64,000 nucleotides of DNA from Bacillota bacterium (GTDB lineage: Bacteria > Bacillota > Clostridia > Acetivibrionales > DTU013), in assembly GCA_023411575.1 (NCBI GenBank), contig JAEYOP010000063.1, forward strand, positions 166,519-230,518, given 5' to 3'. The notes under the pieces are model-generated. The model searched no databases, was not told where the DNA came from, and saw nothing but the letters and a program-made list of their open reading frames with translations. A program made the translations under genes and the position numbers. Positions 8,942 through 16,891 of this stretch are shown here, one piece after another (position 1 is the first letter of the stretch; the number at the start of each line of letters is the position of its first letter).

Positions 8942-9562
8942 ATGAAAAAAAGAGCATTGACCATAATCGTCGCCGTACTGATGCTCGTATTTACAGCCCA
9001 GGTCTTCGCCCAATCCACCTATACCGTGCAGCCCGGCGATACGATGTGGAAAATAGCCAGCAGGAATCAGGTCGGGATCAGCGAGATCATCGCGGCCAAC
9101 CCGCAGGTGAAAAATCCCGCGTTGATTTATCCCGGTCAGAAGCTGACCATTCCTACGGTTACCACCACTGCGCAGGAAAACGAAGTCATCCGGCTTGTCA
9201 ACGTGCAGAGGTCAAAAGCGGGCCTTCAGCAACTGAAGACAAACTGGCAGCTTTGCCGCGTGGCAAGGTACAAATCCGCCGATATGGCCCAACCACCGCC
9301 AAAAGGGTATTTCTCCCACCAGTCCCCTACTTACGGCTCGCCGTTCCAGATGATGGAATCCTTCGGCCTGAAATTCTCCGCAGCCGGTGAAAATATCGCC
9401 TACGGGCAGCGGACCCCCGCGGAGGTCATGAACGCGTGGATGAATTCGCCGGGACACCGGAGCAATATCATGAACGGAACATATACGGAAATAGGCGTCG
9501 GTCTTGCAAAGAACAGCAGCGGAGTCTGCTACTGGACGCAGCAGTTCATGAAGCCGATGTAG
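8942..9562 (+). CDS. Secreted LysM and CAP/SCP domain protein (YkwD/SafA-like)
   Basis: The 206-residue product starts MKKRALTIIVAVLMLVFTAQVFAQ, a signal peptide with a cleavage site near residue 23. One LysM domain (about 25-71, YTVQPGDTMWKIASRN to YPGQKLTIP) anchors it to peptidoglycan or the spore cortex. A CAP domain follows (about 78-203, EVIRLVNVQRSKAG, GYFSHQSP, GENIAYG, WMNSPGHRSNIM). Such proteins are often spore-coat or cell-wall associated, and their enzymatic activity is unproven. I chose the ATG at 8942 because GAGGTGAT lies 7 nt upstream and the signal peptide then begins properly; an in-frame ATG at 8894 has neither. Confidence 0.88.
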   Translation: MKKRALTIIVAVLMLVFTAQVFAQSTYTVQPGDTMWKIASRNQVGISEIIAANPQVKNPALIYPGQKLTIPTVTTTAQENEVIRLVNVQRSKAGLQQLKTNWQLCRVARYKSADMAQPPPKGYFSHQSPTYGSPFQMMESFGLKFSAAGENIAYGQRTPAEVMNAWMNSPGHRSNIMNGTYTEIGVGLAKNSSGVCYWTQQFMKPM

Positions 9563-9626
9563 GCTTGAAAGCGGCGCCGCCCCAGGCAGGCAAGAAGCCG
9601 GCAGGCAGGCGCATTATGCGGCAGAT

Positions 9627-9659
9627 ACAGGGGACGGTCCGGAACAGTCCCCTGTTTTC
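9627..9659. terminator. Palindrome with GGGGACGGTCC core (copy 2), possible bidirectional terminator
   Basis: ACAGGGGAC and GTCCCCTGT are perfect 9-bp arms around an 11-nt loop, and TTTT follows. The hairpin sits between the ends of two convergent genes (the CAP protein and the ThrE-type gene), a position suited to transcription termination. It shares the GGGGACGGTCC core with the palindrome at 2189-2217, so it may be a dispersed repeat recruited as a terminator. Confidence 0.55.
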
Positions 9660-9670
9660 ACGTCGTTTTT

Positions 9671-10102
9671 TCACGTCCGCTGGACTTTCGGCTTTCGGAT
9701 CAGCCGGAAAGCCGCCGTTACAAGAAGGATGCCGAATGCGATGGCGCCGGCGCCCGCCATGGTTTCCACCAGCTTTCCCACCGCTCCCGCCATGTCGTTG
9801 GCAACGGTCCTTTGAATCGTCTCATAGGCCGCAATTCCCGGAACAATCGGAAAAATCCCCGGGATGGAAAAGATGGTGGAGGGAGATTTCAAAAGCCGCG
9901 CCGCGCTTTCGCTGTATATCCCGATCGCAATGGCGCCGGCGAAAATCGCCAGGATGGAATGCCCGGTCAGTCCAAGGAGGGTGATGTACACCATCCAGCC
10001 CGCCACGCCGGAAAGTCCGGTAAAAAACAGCTTGCGCCCTCTTACGTTAAAAACCAGTCCCGCACAGAGACTGCCCAGAAAAGCCAGCAAAAACATCTGC
10101 AT
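9671..10102 (-). CDS. ThrE-type threonine/serine exporter, small subunit (YjjB/DUF3815-like)
   Basis: The 143-residue protein has about five membrane segments and the FSIPGIFPIVPGIAAYETI motif (about 78-96) typical of the C-terminal half of ThrE exporters. In ThrE one polypeptide carries both halves. Here, as in YjjP/YjjB systems, they are two genes. It follows its partner after only 4 nt. It probably forms a membrane complex exporting small amino acids or organic acids such as succinate, but the substrate cannot be read from the sequence. Confidence 0.85.
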   Translation of the reverse strand: MQMFLLAFLGSLCAGLVFNVRGRKLFFTGLSGVAGWMVYITLLGLTGHSILAIFAGAIAIGIYSESAARLLKSPSTIFSIPGIFPIVPGIAAYETIQRTVANDMAGAVGKLVETMAGAGAIAFGILLVTAAFRLIRKPKVQRT

Positions 10103-10106
10103 CCCA

Positions 10107-10862
10107 TCACCCCCAGTTCAATGAAATCGAAAGCGAAATCGCGACGCCAGCCGCCACTGCGACGGCAATGAGAAAAGCCTCCCCGATCCGGGTAAAGCTG
10201 GCCACCAGGTCGCCGTAAAAGGCGTCCTTGATGCCGTTTGTCATGGCCAGTCCCGGCAGGTAAAGCATGACCGAGCCGATGATGATCTTGTATTCATTCA
10301 AATCCGGAAAAAGCCGGACCGCCGCAATGCTCAGAAAGCCCGCAGCCAATCCGGCCAGGAACAGTTCGAAAAATTGAAAGAAGCCCTTTTTGCCCAGGCC
10401 CTCCTTCATCAGGTAAACAATCAGTCCGATCACCGCCGCCGTTATGCTGTCGTACCAACTGCCCCGGAACAGCATGGTAAAGACGAAGGAAGCAACCGTG
10501 GCTGCCGCAAGCCTTGCGGGAAGGCCGTAATACTTTCCGGCTTCAATGCCGGCAAGCTCCGCCGCCGCTTCCTCGTAGCTCATCCTGGTCTTCATGAGGC
10601 TGCGGGAAAAGGTATTGACCCGGTCGATCCGGTTCAGGTCAACCGTCCGCTGGCGGATGCGCTTGAAGGAGGTCTGCATGCTGCCGTCCTTCTCCCGGAT
10701 GGAAATGAAAATGCCTGTAGGCAGGACAAAACTCTCGGATTCCACATTATAGCTTTTGCAAATCCGGACGATCGTCTCCTCTACCCTGTAAATTTCCGCA
10801 CCGCTGGTGAGCATGATCTCGCCCGCTTTCAGCACGGTCTCCATCAATTCCGCCGTTTGCAT
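10107..10862 (-). CDS. ThrE-type threonine/serine exporter, large subunit (YjjP/DUF1212-like)
   Basis: The 251-residue protein has the DUF1212 soluble N-terminal region (about 1-110, with AGEIMLTSGAEIYRVEETI and VLPTGIFISI). Five membrane segments follow. It forms a two-gene unit with the small subunit downstream. The first hydrophilic domain of this family resembles a hydrolase-like module of unknown role. The 68 bp to the DUF4097 gene upstream on the same strand hold no clear terminator, so read-through from that gene is possible. Confidence 0.85.
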   Translation of the reverse strand: MQTAELMETVLKAGEIMLTSGAEIYRVEETIVRICKSYNVESESFVLPTGIFISIREKDGSMQTSFKRIRQRTVDLNRIDRVNTFSRSLMKTRMSYEEAAAELAGIEAGKYYGLPARLAAATVASFVFTMLFRGSWYDSITAAVIGLIVYLMKEGLGKKGFFQFFELFLAGLAAGFLSIAAVRLFPDLNEYKIIIGSVMLYLPGLAMTNGIKDAFYGDLVASFTRIGEAFLIAVAVAAGVAISLSISLNWG

Positions 10863-10930
10863 GGCACAACTCCGTCAATTTGATATATACGCGTACTGCC
10901 GCTTGCTCTTGCTTATTATCAATTAAGACA

Positions 10931-11782
10931 TTACTTACTGTCAATTGTAACATTTCCCGCAACGGATGTCACGCTGACTTCCGCACCGCCGCCGTTAATT
11001 TCCTGCTTGTAGCTGCCGCTGACGATATGGGTACCCGCAAGGAAGCTGCCGCTGATGTTGCCCGCCGTAAGCTTCGCCGCAAGATCGAACTGGGAGCTTT
11101 CCGGCAGCTTCAGCGCAATATTTCCGGCCGTATTCAATACGGACAGTCCGGATGCGCCGGAGATATCCGCATCAATATCGATATTTCCCGCATTCAGCTT
11201 GATGTCGCTTGATCCGGTCAGCCCTACCGAGCGGAGCTCAATGTTGCCGGCATTGTTATTGACCGTGATTTCTCCCGTCAAGTCGCTGAAGTTTATATTG
11301 CCCGCATTATTGCTGACCGAATAGACCTTGATGTTGGAGGGCACTTCCAGCTCGAAATCCACCGTCACCTGGGCTCCTTTATAATACTGCTCCGCCCATT
11401 TCCAGAGGTCCTGCTTCTTCCCGTCCTTTGAGGCCGGATGAACGGTGAGGGTGTTTCCCTCCTCCTCGATCGAGATGTCGATATTCTGCATGACTTCCTT
11501 CTTTAATTCTTCGTTGGTCCCCTTGACCTTTTTGACCGCCTTGATGCTTATATCCTCCGAAGTAGTGCCTTTCACGGTAATATTGCCCGCATTGTCGGAA
11601 ATGTTCAGCGTTTCAATGTCGGCAGCATTCCTGGCCAGATTTTGCTCTTCCGTCAGATAGGTTCCCTTATCATACGAAATATTACCGGAAAGGTTCAAGC
11701 GGTCTCCCCCGATATTCAGCGTGCAGGCTGTCGTGAGGAGCAATGCCAGCATGATCGAGCCTGCAAAAATTCTTTTATGCAT
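10931..11782 (-). CDS. DUF4097 beta-helix-like surface lipoprotein
   Basis: This 283-residue product begins with a lipoprotein signal, with LLTTAC placing the lipidated cysteine near residue 20. The body is a run of beta strands with the recurring motif NAGNI (at least six copies), as in DUF4097 proteins predicted to fold as a right-handed beta solenoid. Their function is unknown; several are linked to envelope stress operons. The ATG at 11782 is preferred over one 6 nt upstream, because GGAGGT ends exactly at the outer ATG and is correctly spaced for the inner one. A second, non-lipidated DUF4097 protein is encoded at 39429. Confidence 0.8.
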   Translation of the reverse strand: MHKRIFAGSIMLALLLTTACTLNIGGDRLNLSGNISYDKGTYLTEEQNLARNAADIETLNISDNAGNITVKGTTSEDISIKAVKKVKGTNEELKKEVMQNIDISIEEEGNTLTVHPASKDGKKQDLWKWAEQYYKGAQVTVDFELEVPSNIKVYSVSNNAGNINFSDLTGEITVNNNAGNIELRSVGLTGSSDIKLNAGNIDIDADISGASGLSVLNTAGNIALKLPESSQFDLAAKLTAGNISGSFLAGTHIVSGSYKQEINGGGAEVSVTSVAGNVTIDSK

Positions 11783-11889
11783 TTCCATACCTCCATTTAT
11801 ATAAACCGGATAACTTTTTCAGTGAATAATACGTATCCCTGGAAAATTTGTTTCAGCGGGACCGGAATTTTTTTTGCGGCAGGCCTTGC

Positions 11890-11918
11890 TTGACAATTCA
11901 CAAGCAATACTGTAATGT
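11890..11918 (+). promoter_or_regulatory. Possible SigA promoter of the YtvI-like gene
   Basis: TTGACA at 11890-11895 is followed after 17 bp by TAATGT (11913-11918), a weak -10 box. It lies about 55 bp before the start codon of the membrane protein at 11973. The -35 is perfect and the -10 is poor, so this is tentative. Confidence 0.4.
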
Positions 11919-11972
11919 CAGTAATTAGAAACGGAAGCGGTTTGACCGTCCAAAATGAAGGATGAGGTGTTT

Positions 11973-13022
11973 ATGTTTACTCCGGATTTTCTAAGGAATC
12001 TCAAGCATTTCGGGATTTTCTTTCTGATCTACACGGCATTATTTGTGTTGCTTTACAGCACCATGTCCTTTACTTTTCCGTTCATTCTTGCGTTCGGCAT
12101 AGCTTTTATCATACAGCCCGTTACAAAGTTCTTCCGGAACAGGCTGAAGTTTAAAAAAAATACGCCCGCGCTGCTGGCGTCGCTTCTTGTCTATATCGTC
12201 CTGTTCGGGCTGCTGGCCTTCCTGTTCTACAGCATCCTTTCCGAAGCAAAGCAGTTGCTGGTCAATTTGGCCAGCGCCAACCTCGATCTTGTCATTCAGC
12301 CGATAAAAAATATCATTCATGAAATCGGCGTTTATTTTCAGCAGATCGACCCGACCTTTATTGAAAAAAACAGCAGCCAGTTCGCCAGCCTGCTGCAGAA
12401 TGGGCTCAACATCGCCGGAAAAAGCCTGAGCGCTTTTCTGTCCCTGGCCCTATCCGTCCCGATGTGGATTACGATCCTGTTTGTCGTGATTCTCTCCACC
12501 TACTTCTTTTCCAGGGATATGACCAGCATCAAAAAGAAGTTCATCTCCGTCTTTTCCGAAAAGGGCAGGGCAAAATTCGAGAACGTCTGGTCCCAGGGCA
12601 TCCGGATGCTTTCCTCCTATGCCAAGGCCTATTTTTTCATTTACTTCCTGACCTTCCTGCAAACGCTGGTCGGGTTTTCAATTTTAGGGGTCAAATACAC
12701 CGTCATTTTGAGTATTATCTGCGCTGTGGCGGATATTCTGCCCATTCTCGGCATCGGGATCATCTATCTTCCCATTGCGCTGATCTATATGCTCTCCGGC
12801 AGCTATTTCACCGCCATCGGCATCCTTGTTCTGTTCATTTTGATTTCCGCCGTGAGACAGATCGTGGAGCCGAAAATCGTCTCCACCTCCCTGGGCATCC
12901 ACCCGGTTATGACGCTCCTGGCCATCTTCATCGGGCTGAAGGCCTTCGGCTTTGCGGGAATGATCTACTTGACCTTCCTCATGGTATTCTACAAGGTCCT
13001 GAAAAACTCGAAGATCCTATAA
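11973..13022 (+). CDS. AI-2E transporter superfamily / YtvI-like integral membrane protein
   Basis: The 349-residue protein has about eight membrane segments and the family pattern of two N-terminal helices, a hydrophilic segment (about 95-145), and a C-terminal membrane core. The core contains ICAVADILPILGIGIIYLPIA and EPKIVSTSLGIHPVMTLLAIFIGLKAFG. This family includes AI-2E exporters, ion-coupled transporters and the sporulation protein YtvI; the length and Firmicute context favour the YtvI group. The ATG at 11973 is preceded by GGATGAGGTG, whereas the ATG 18 nt upstream lacks a ribosome site. It converges with the NlpC gene. Confidence 0.82.
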   Translation: MFTPDFLRNLKHFGIFFLIYTALFVLLYSTMSFTFPFILAFGIAFIIQPVTKFFRNRLKFKKNTPALLASLLVYIVLFGLLAFLFYSILSEAKQLLVNLASANLDLVIQPIKNIIHEIGVYFQQIDPTFIEKNSSQFASLLQNGLNIAGKSLSAFLSLALSVPMWITILFVVILSTYFFSRDMTSIKKKFISVFSEKGRAKFENVWSQGIRMLSSYAKAYFFIYFLTFLQTLVGFSILGVKYTVILSIICAVADILPILGIGIIYLPIALIYMLSGSYFTAIGILVLFILISAVRQIVEPKIVSTSLGIHPVMTLLAIFIGLKAFGFAGMIYLTFLMVFYKVLKNSKIL

Positions 13023-13084
13023 AAATTGCCCGTCCCGGTGCCGCCTGGCCATTTAGACGCCGGCTGCCGCCTAACGCCGGCGGC

Positions 13085-13783
13085 CTATTTCAGGACTCGC
13101 CTGGCGGTCATATAGGTATTTGCATAAAAACCGTCCTCAAGGCTTGAAATAACCACCTCCGAATAATCGGACGAAGCCTGGATGAAGTTGCCGTTGCCTA
13201 TGTACATTCCAACATGGTTGATGCGGTTATGACCTCCGTTGGTATCAAAGAAGACCAAATCTCCCGGCTGCAGCTCGGTTTTTTTCACCTTCGCGCCTTG
13301 CGTCGCCTGCGATGAAGAAACCCGGTCGAGGACAACGCCGAACTTTTTGAACACATATTTGACAAACCCGGAACAGTCAAAGCCCTTCGGCGTTGTACCG
13401 CCCCATACGTAATTCACGCCCAGGAAATTTTTTGCGTAGCTTACGATGGAAAGCCGCGTTGTGCTTCCCCTGGAAGAGGCTTTGCTTCCGAGGAGCTTTT
13501 CGATTTTGCCCAGCGTCTGGACTCCGGCCCTTCCGTCCTGATCCAGGCCGTATTTCTTTTGAAATCCCAGGACGGCTTCATATGTAATATCGCCAAAGTA
13601 TCCTGTCGGATCCTCGTTGAAGAACCCGAGCTTTTTCAGATCCTTTTGCAGATTGAGAACCTGGTCGCCGTTCATCCCTTTTTCAAGAACAGCTGCTGAA
13701 GCGCCGAAAGCCATTTGAACCGGTACTAGTGCCAGACAAAGCACTGTGAGAAAACAGACGAGAAATTTTCTTTTTTGCCGCAT
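13085..13783 (-). CDS. Secreted NlpC/P60 endopeptidase with peptidoglycan-binding domain
   Basis: The 232-residue protein has a signal peptide (cut near residue 28, VQMAFGAS) and a PG_binding_1 domain (about 32-95, GDQVLNLQKDLKKLGF). An NlpC/P60 domain follows (about 110-232). The catalytic cysteine is in FDCSGFVKYVF, the histidine in NRINHVGMYIG, and a further polar residue follows in FIQASS. It should cleave the peptide stem of the cell wall outside the cell. The ATG at 13783 has AGAAGGTG 6 nt upstream; an in-frame GTG start 9 nt further is possible. The leader carries a c-di-AMP riboswitch, which couples wall hydrolysis to osmotic and potassium signalling. Confidence 0.92.
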   Translation of the reverse strand: MRQKRKFLVCFLTVLCLALVPVQMAFGASAAVLEKGMNGDQVLNLQKDLKKLGFFNEDPTGYFGDITYEAVLGFQKKYGLDQDGRAGVQTLGKIEKLLGSKASSRGSTTRLSIVSYAKNFLGVNYVWGGTTPKGFDCSGFVKYVFKKFGVVLDRVSSSQATQGAKVKKTELQPGDLVFFDTNGGHNRINHVGMYIGNGNFIQASSDYSEVVISSLEDGFYANTYMTARRVLK

Positions 13784-13806
13784 GGTAAACACCTTCTCTT
13801 TTTATT

Positions 13807-13960
13807 AGCTGACGAGGTTAGTTGTCGGGTTAGGTAAAAGAGTATACCCTGCCGCCTTGGCGGCTTCACCCCTGGGAATTCATCCCCCGTTCTTCCAGGC
13901 ACGATGAAATAATAACTTTGTATTTCATCGCGCCCTGCTGGAAAATTTAGCTTACGACTA
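13807..13960 (-). ncRNA. c-di-AMP riboswitch (ydaO-yuaA type) in the leader of the NlpC/P60 gene
   Basis: Read on the minus strand, the leader contains the ydaO landmarks in order. First comes a long stem (GATGAAATA pairing with TATTTCATC), then GAACGGGGGATGAATTCCCAGGGGTGAAGCC. A GCCGCC/GGCGGC hairpin and AGGGTATACTC follow, and then AACCCGACAACTAACCTCGTCAGC, nearly the invariant 3' block of the family. It ends about 25 nt before the start codon, next to the ribosome site. No separate terminator hairpin is evident, so control may be translational or use the aptamer's own 3' stem. In this class ligand binding generally lowers expression of cell-wall hydrolases and potassium importers. Confidence 0.92.
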
Positions 13961-14099
13961 GTTTACCATAATGATTACAATATGGAAACCTGTAAAACTT
14001 TACAATTGGCCCGAAAAGTGAAGCAAAAAACATATGAATAATTCTTCATATATCTGTTGACATCTTTCCTGTGCCACGCTGACCATCGAAGCCGGCAGC

Positions 14100-14428
14100 G
14101 GCGAAGACGCGGCATCGACGACGCCCCTGTTCTTGCCCGGGCGGATGTGGGAATCGCAATGGGCGGCGTAGGTTCGGACGCGGCCATAAAAGCCGCCGAC
14201 GTGGTGCTGATGACCGATGAACCCTCAAAGATCGTCAGTGCGATAAAAATTGCCAAAAGGACCCGGAATATCGTTTGGCAGAATATCGTTTTCGCAATGG
14301 GCATCAAGGCCGTCGTGCTTCTCCTGGGAGCCGGCGGGATCGCCACCATTTGGGAAGCGGTTTTTGCCGATGTCGGCGTCACCGTTTCAGCCGTTTTAAA
14401 TGCCATGCGGGTCATGAAAACAAGATAA
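14100..14428 (+). pseudogene. Heavy-metal P-type ATPase (CadA/ZntA-like), C-terminal relic
   Basis: The frame reads GIDDAPVLARADVGIAMGG, then GSDAAIKAADVVLMTDEPSKI and AKRTRNIVWQNIVFAMGIKAVVLLLGAGG, ending FADVGVTVSAVLNAMRVMK and TAA at 14426. This is the last 110 residues of a metal-transporting P1B ATPase, starting inside the GDGINDAP hinge. The hinge itself is broken: the bases before GIDDAP no longer encode the GDG in frame, and the other 500-600 residues, including DKTGT, are absent. The fragment has no ribosome site and cannot make a working pump. It lies just upstream of the riboswitch promoter region, on the opposite strand. Confidence 0.8.
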
Positions 14429-14555
14429 AGGATTCGGAAGATCACCGGGCAAAGCGAACGTGAACCATGTACTGCATCCTCAATGCGTCGGACAAGAATG
14501 CATCCGGAAGGTCCAGATCGTACCATGTAATCCCTTCTTTTTTCAATCTTTCCTT

Positions 14556-15443
14556 TCAAGCTTTGCGGACGGCAGTCACGAGGCAGTGGGTTCCGTTTAC
14601 CCTCGCCGTCCGGTTTCCCTGTTCATCCCGGAAATACAGCTCTTCCAGCCCGGCGGAATCCAAAACCTGTTCCGCCTTAAATCCGTACCGGTTCAGGAAT
14701 TCGTTTATGCTTCCCTTCTCTATTCCGAAGCAGAACTTTTCATTCCTTTTCAGGACCCCCTCGTACAGTTCCTTTTCCCCTTCATACAGATTTTCCTGTC
14801 TCACGACAGACGCATAGATATGGTCAAACATCACTCTGCTCCCTTCTGTCGAAACTTCCTCCAATATTTTAAAGGTAGCGTCGACGGATTCCGGCTGCAG
14901 ATACATGGTCAGTCCCTCCAGGATGAAAAGGGTCTTCCGGCCTTTTTGAAATCCATACTCCGCCAGTTTTTCAGGAATGCTTTCCCGGTCGAAGTCAATG
15001 GGAATGAACACGAGATTGGCCGGGATTTCGATCCCCTTCTCCCGGTATCGGTCTATTTTGGCCTTTTGAGTGAGCGGAGCATCCAGTTCAAACACCGCCG
15101 CCTTTTTTGCCAGGTCCCGGAACCGGATCCCGCGGGAGTCGAACCCCGCTCCGAAAATAAGCACCTGCTCCGCCCCACTCTCAAGCGCCTTTTTCATTTC
15201 CCCGTCGATGAATTTCGTCCTTGAGACAACATATTCGTACATTCCCGGAGCATAGATGTTCTTTAAAAAATAGCTCTGGACAGGCAGCAGTTTGAAAAGG
15301 TGTTTCATTACCGCATTCATGATGACCGGCGATATGAAATCATCGCTTTTATACCGTTCCCTCTTCTCCAGATAGGACTGAAACCGGATCATGCAAGTGA
15401 ATTCCGCAGTCCTGGACGTTTTCGATTCAATCCGTCGTACCAT
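14556..15443 (-). CDS. Class I SAM-dependent methyltransferase, leucine carboxyl methyltransferase (LCMT/PPM) type
   Basis: The 295-residue protein has the LCMT-family pattern. It shows SRTAEFTCMIR at the start, RTKFIDGEMKKAL, the SAM-binding glycine segment VLIFGAGFDSRGIRF (about 93-107), FELDAPLTQKAKI and FILEGLTMYLQPE (about 170-182). Bacterial members methylate carboxyl or hydroxyl groups of small molecules or polyketides, and no substrate is suggested here. It sits 53 bp downstream of a TetR regulator on the same strand, so the two probably share the palindromic operator in front of the regulator. Confidence 0.85.
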   Translation of the reverse strand: MVRRIESKTSRTAEFTCMIRFQSYLEKRERYKSDDFISPVIMNAVMKHLFKLLPVQSYFLKNIYAPGMYEYVVSRTKFIDGEMKKALESGAEQVLIFGAGFDSRGIRFRDLAKKAAVFELDAPLTQKAKIDRYREKGIEIPANLVFIPIDFDRESIPEKLAEYGFQKGRKTLFILEGLTMYLQPESVDATFKILEEVSTEGSRVMFDHIYASVVRQENLYEGEKELYEGVLKRNEKFCFGIEKGSINEFLNRYGFKAEQVLDSAGLEELYFRDEQGNRTARVNGTHCLVTAVRKA

Positions 15444-15496
15444 TTACAATTCGCCTCCCACAATACAAGCCTTCTGCTTCCGGAATCCGGATCAGG

Positions 15497-16090
15497 CTAC
15501 GACAGTACGGCTTTCCAGCCTCCGTAAACAAATTTCAAAAACACTTCAAAATGGCTGGAGGCCTGGTCCTTTGTAATGCCCCTTGCCAGCATCTGTTCCA
15601 TCGAGCCGATATAGAACCCCGCCACCATTTGAATGAAATATTCCGATATCCCCTTGTCCGGCGCCGCAATAGCAATCCAGTCCGACAATACCTCTGCCAG
15701 CGCGCCGGTTGCCTGGTCCTTGAACTTCGACAGCGAAGATCCGGAGGAACAGAATAAAAGAAGCTTGAAATCCTCCGCGTTATGGAAAACGAATTCCATG
15801 ATCCGGATGATGACCGCTCCCTGCGCTTCCATGGAATACGTCGCCGCTTTTCTTTCCCGGTTGCCGGCCTTCAGCTCCTCCATCCCCTTTTTCAAGGCGG
15901 AAAGGGTTGGTTCCACTACCGCTGCAAACAAGTCGTCCTTATCCTGAAAATAGTTGTAGACATTACTCTTGGATGTTTTGGCGGCCGCCGTAATTTTCCG
16001 GACAGAGGCTTTTTCAAAACCGTTTTGGAGAAATTCCTCCCTTGCGGCCGCAAGGATCCTGTTTCGGATATCTTCCTTTGGCATTTGCAT
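15497..16090 (-). CDS. TetR/AcrR family transcriptional regulator
   Basis: The 197-residue protein has a TetR N-terminal HTH (about 6-52: IRNRILAAAREEFLQNGFEKASVRKITAAAKTSKSNVYNYFQDKDDLF). An all-helical ligand-binding region of about 140 residues follows. GAGGTG 8 nt before the ATG at 16090 supports the start. A 40-bp near-perfect palindrome lies 19 bp upstream, so it very likely represses itself and the methyltransferase behind it. The inducer is unknown. Confidence 0.9.
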   Translation of the reverse strand: MQMPKEDIRNRILAAAREEFLQNGFEKASVRKITAAAKTSKSNVYNYFQDKDDLFAAVVEPTLSALKKGMEELKAGNRERKAATYSMEAQGAVIIRIMEFVFHNAEDFKLLLFCSSGSSLSKFKDQATGALAEVLSDWIAIAAPDKGISEYFIQMVAGFYIGSMEQMLARGITKDQASSHFEVFLKFVYGGWKAVLS

Positions 16091-16108
16091 TTACAACACA
16101 CCTCAAAT

Positions 16109-16148
16109 AAAAATGTACATCGTACTTTTAAGTACAGTGTACATTTTT
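16109..16148. promoter_or_regulatory. Long palindromic operator in front of the TetR gene
   Basis: Two 19-bp arms, AAAAATGTACATCGTACTT and its reverse complement with only a TC/CT difference, meet around a 2-bp centre (16128-16129). The inner GTACTT-AAGTAC and outer TGTACA-TGTACA halves give two nested dyads, as expected for a TetR dimer or a pair of dimers. Its position just upstream of the TetR ribosome site fits autorepression. Confidence 0.8.
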
Positions 16149-16262
16149 GGCGAACAATTGTCAATACTGAACTATAAAATTATGCATTTTATGCATCAAG
16201 GGACCGGATTAAACCATCCGGATTGGGAATGCCGGTTCACTTCGGACAATATCAGGCGTACT

Positions 16263-16670
16263 TTACATGCCCGTTTTTTTCTTATACTCCTCCGAAATCT
16301 CCGTATATTGTTTGCCGGTTTTTCTAAAATAGAATTCGCAAGCAATTGAGATAACAGCGATCAATAGAACAAAAAGTCCCGCTATAATCAGCCACAATTT
16401 TGCCCAGTCCACCGGAGCAACATAGTATATGGCAAAAAACCCTAGCATCAAAATGGAAAGCGTACCGACAAATAATATAATACGCAGATAGTATCGCATT
16501 TTTTTAATAACATAGTCCGTTAAAAAGATCTGCCAAAAGGCAGCAATCAAAATTGCTAGCAACAGGTCACGCAAAATAAATATAAACGGCATAGTATCTT
16601 CAAATTGCACCTGTTTAATGGATGAATATAAAGCGCCCGAAATGATATATGCTAAGATCAATCCCACCAT
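16263..16670 (-). pseudogene. DUF3021-like membrane protein, 5'-truncated
   Basis: The 135-residue frame encodes four membrane segments and a tail (FYFRKTGKQYTEISEEYKKK) resembling DUF3021 proteins, which usually follow LytTR regulator genes. The expected first 25-40 residues are missing, and its upstream part overlaps the LytTR relic in another frame. This suggests a deletion fused the two genes. The assignment to DUF3021 rests on topology, tail and neighbour, so it is moderate. It may still be translated from the ATG at 16670, but no ribosome site is evident. Confidence 0.5.
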
Positions 16671-16860
16671 TTTTCAAGGTCAAATCAAGCCGGCCTCCGA
16701 AATCGGGGCACAGCGATTGTATTTTTGCGATATTTACGATCTGCGATTTCGAATTCCTTAAAAATCCTGTATTGGGAAATATTTCTTCAATTTCGTGTAA
16801 TTTTAAAGAGGTCTCAAAAATGTCGTTTTCCGTGTAAATAAAATTGTGCTTATCCACCAT
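16615..16860 (-). pseudogene. LytTR-domain regulator relic, truncated at both ends
   Basis: The frame reads VDKHNFIYTENDIFETSLKLHEIEE, then FLRNSKSQIVNIAKIQSLCPDFGGRLDLTLKNG, the central part of a LytTR DNA-binding domain. In-frame codons continue upstream (LILYFE before the first ATG) without a start, and the usual N-terminal 60 residues are absent. At the C-terminus the conserved SRxYxxxLKxxLG segment is replaced by out-of-frame DUF3021-like sequence. Two deletions therefore appear: one at the chemoreceptor end and one at the LytTR/DUF3021 junction. Confidence 0.65.
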
Positions 16861-16891
16861 TTCAAAGTAAAGGATAAGGCTCCATACAGGC

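Noticed and set aside
13023..13084. GCCGGC inverted repeat between the YtvI-like and NlpC genes as a terminator
   Set aside because: The arms are short and there is no T tract on either strand, so support is too weak.
14460..15224. 254-codon plus-strand frame opposite the methyltransferase
   Set aside because: Shadow of the minus-strand gene with clear SAM-binding motifs.
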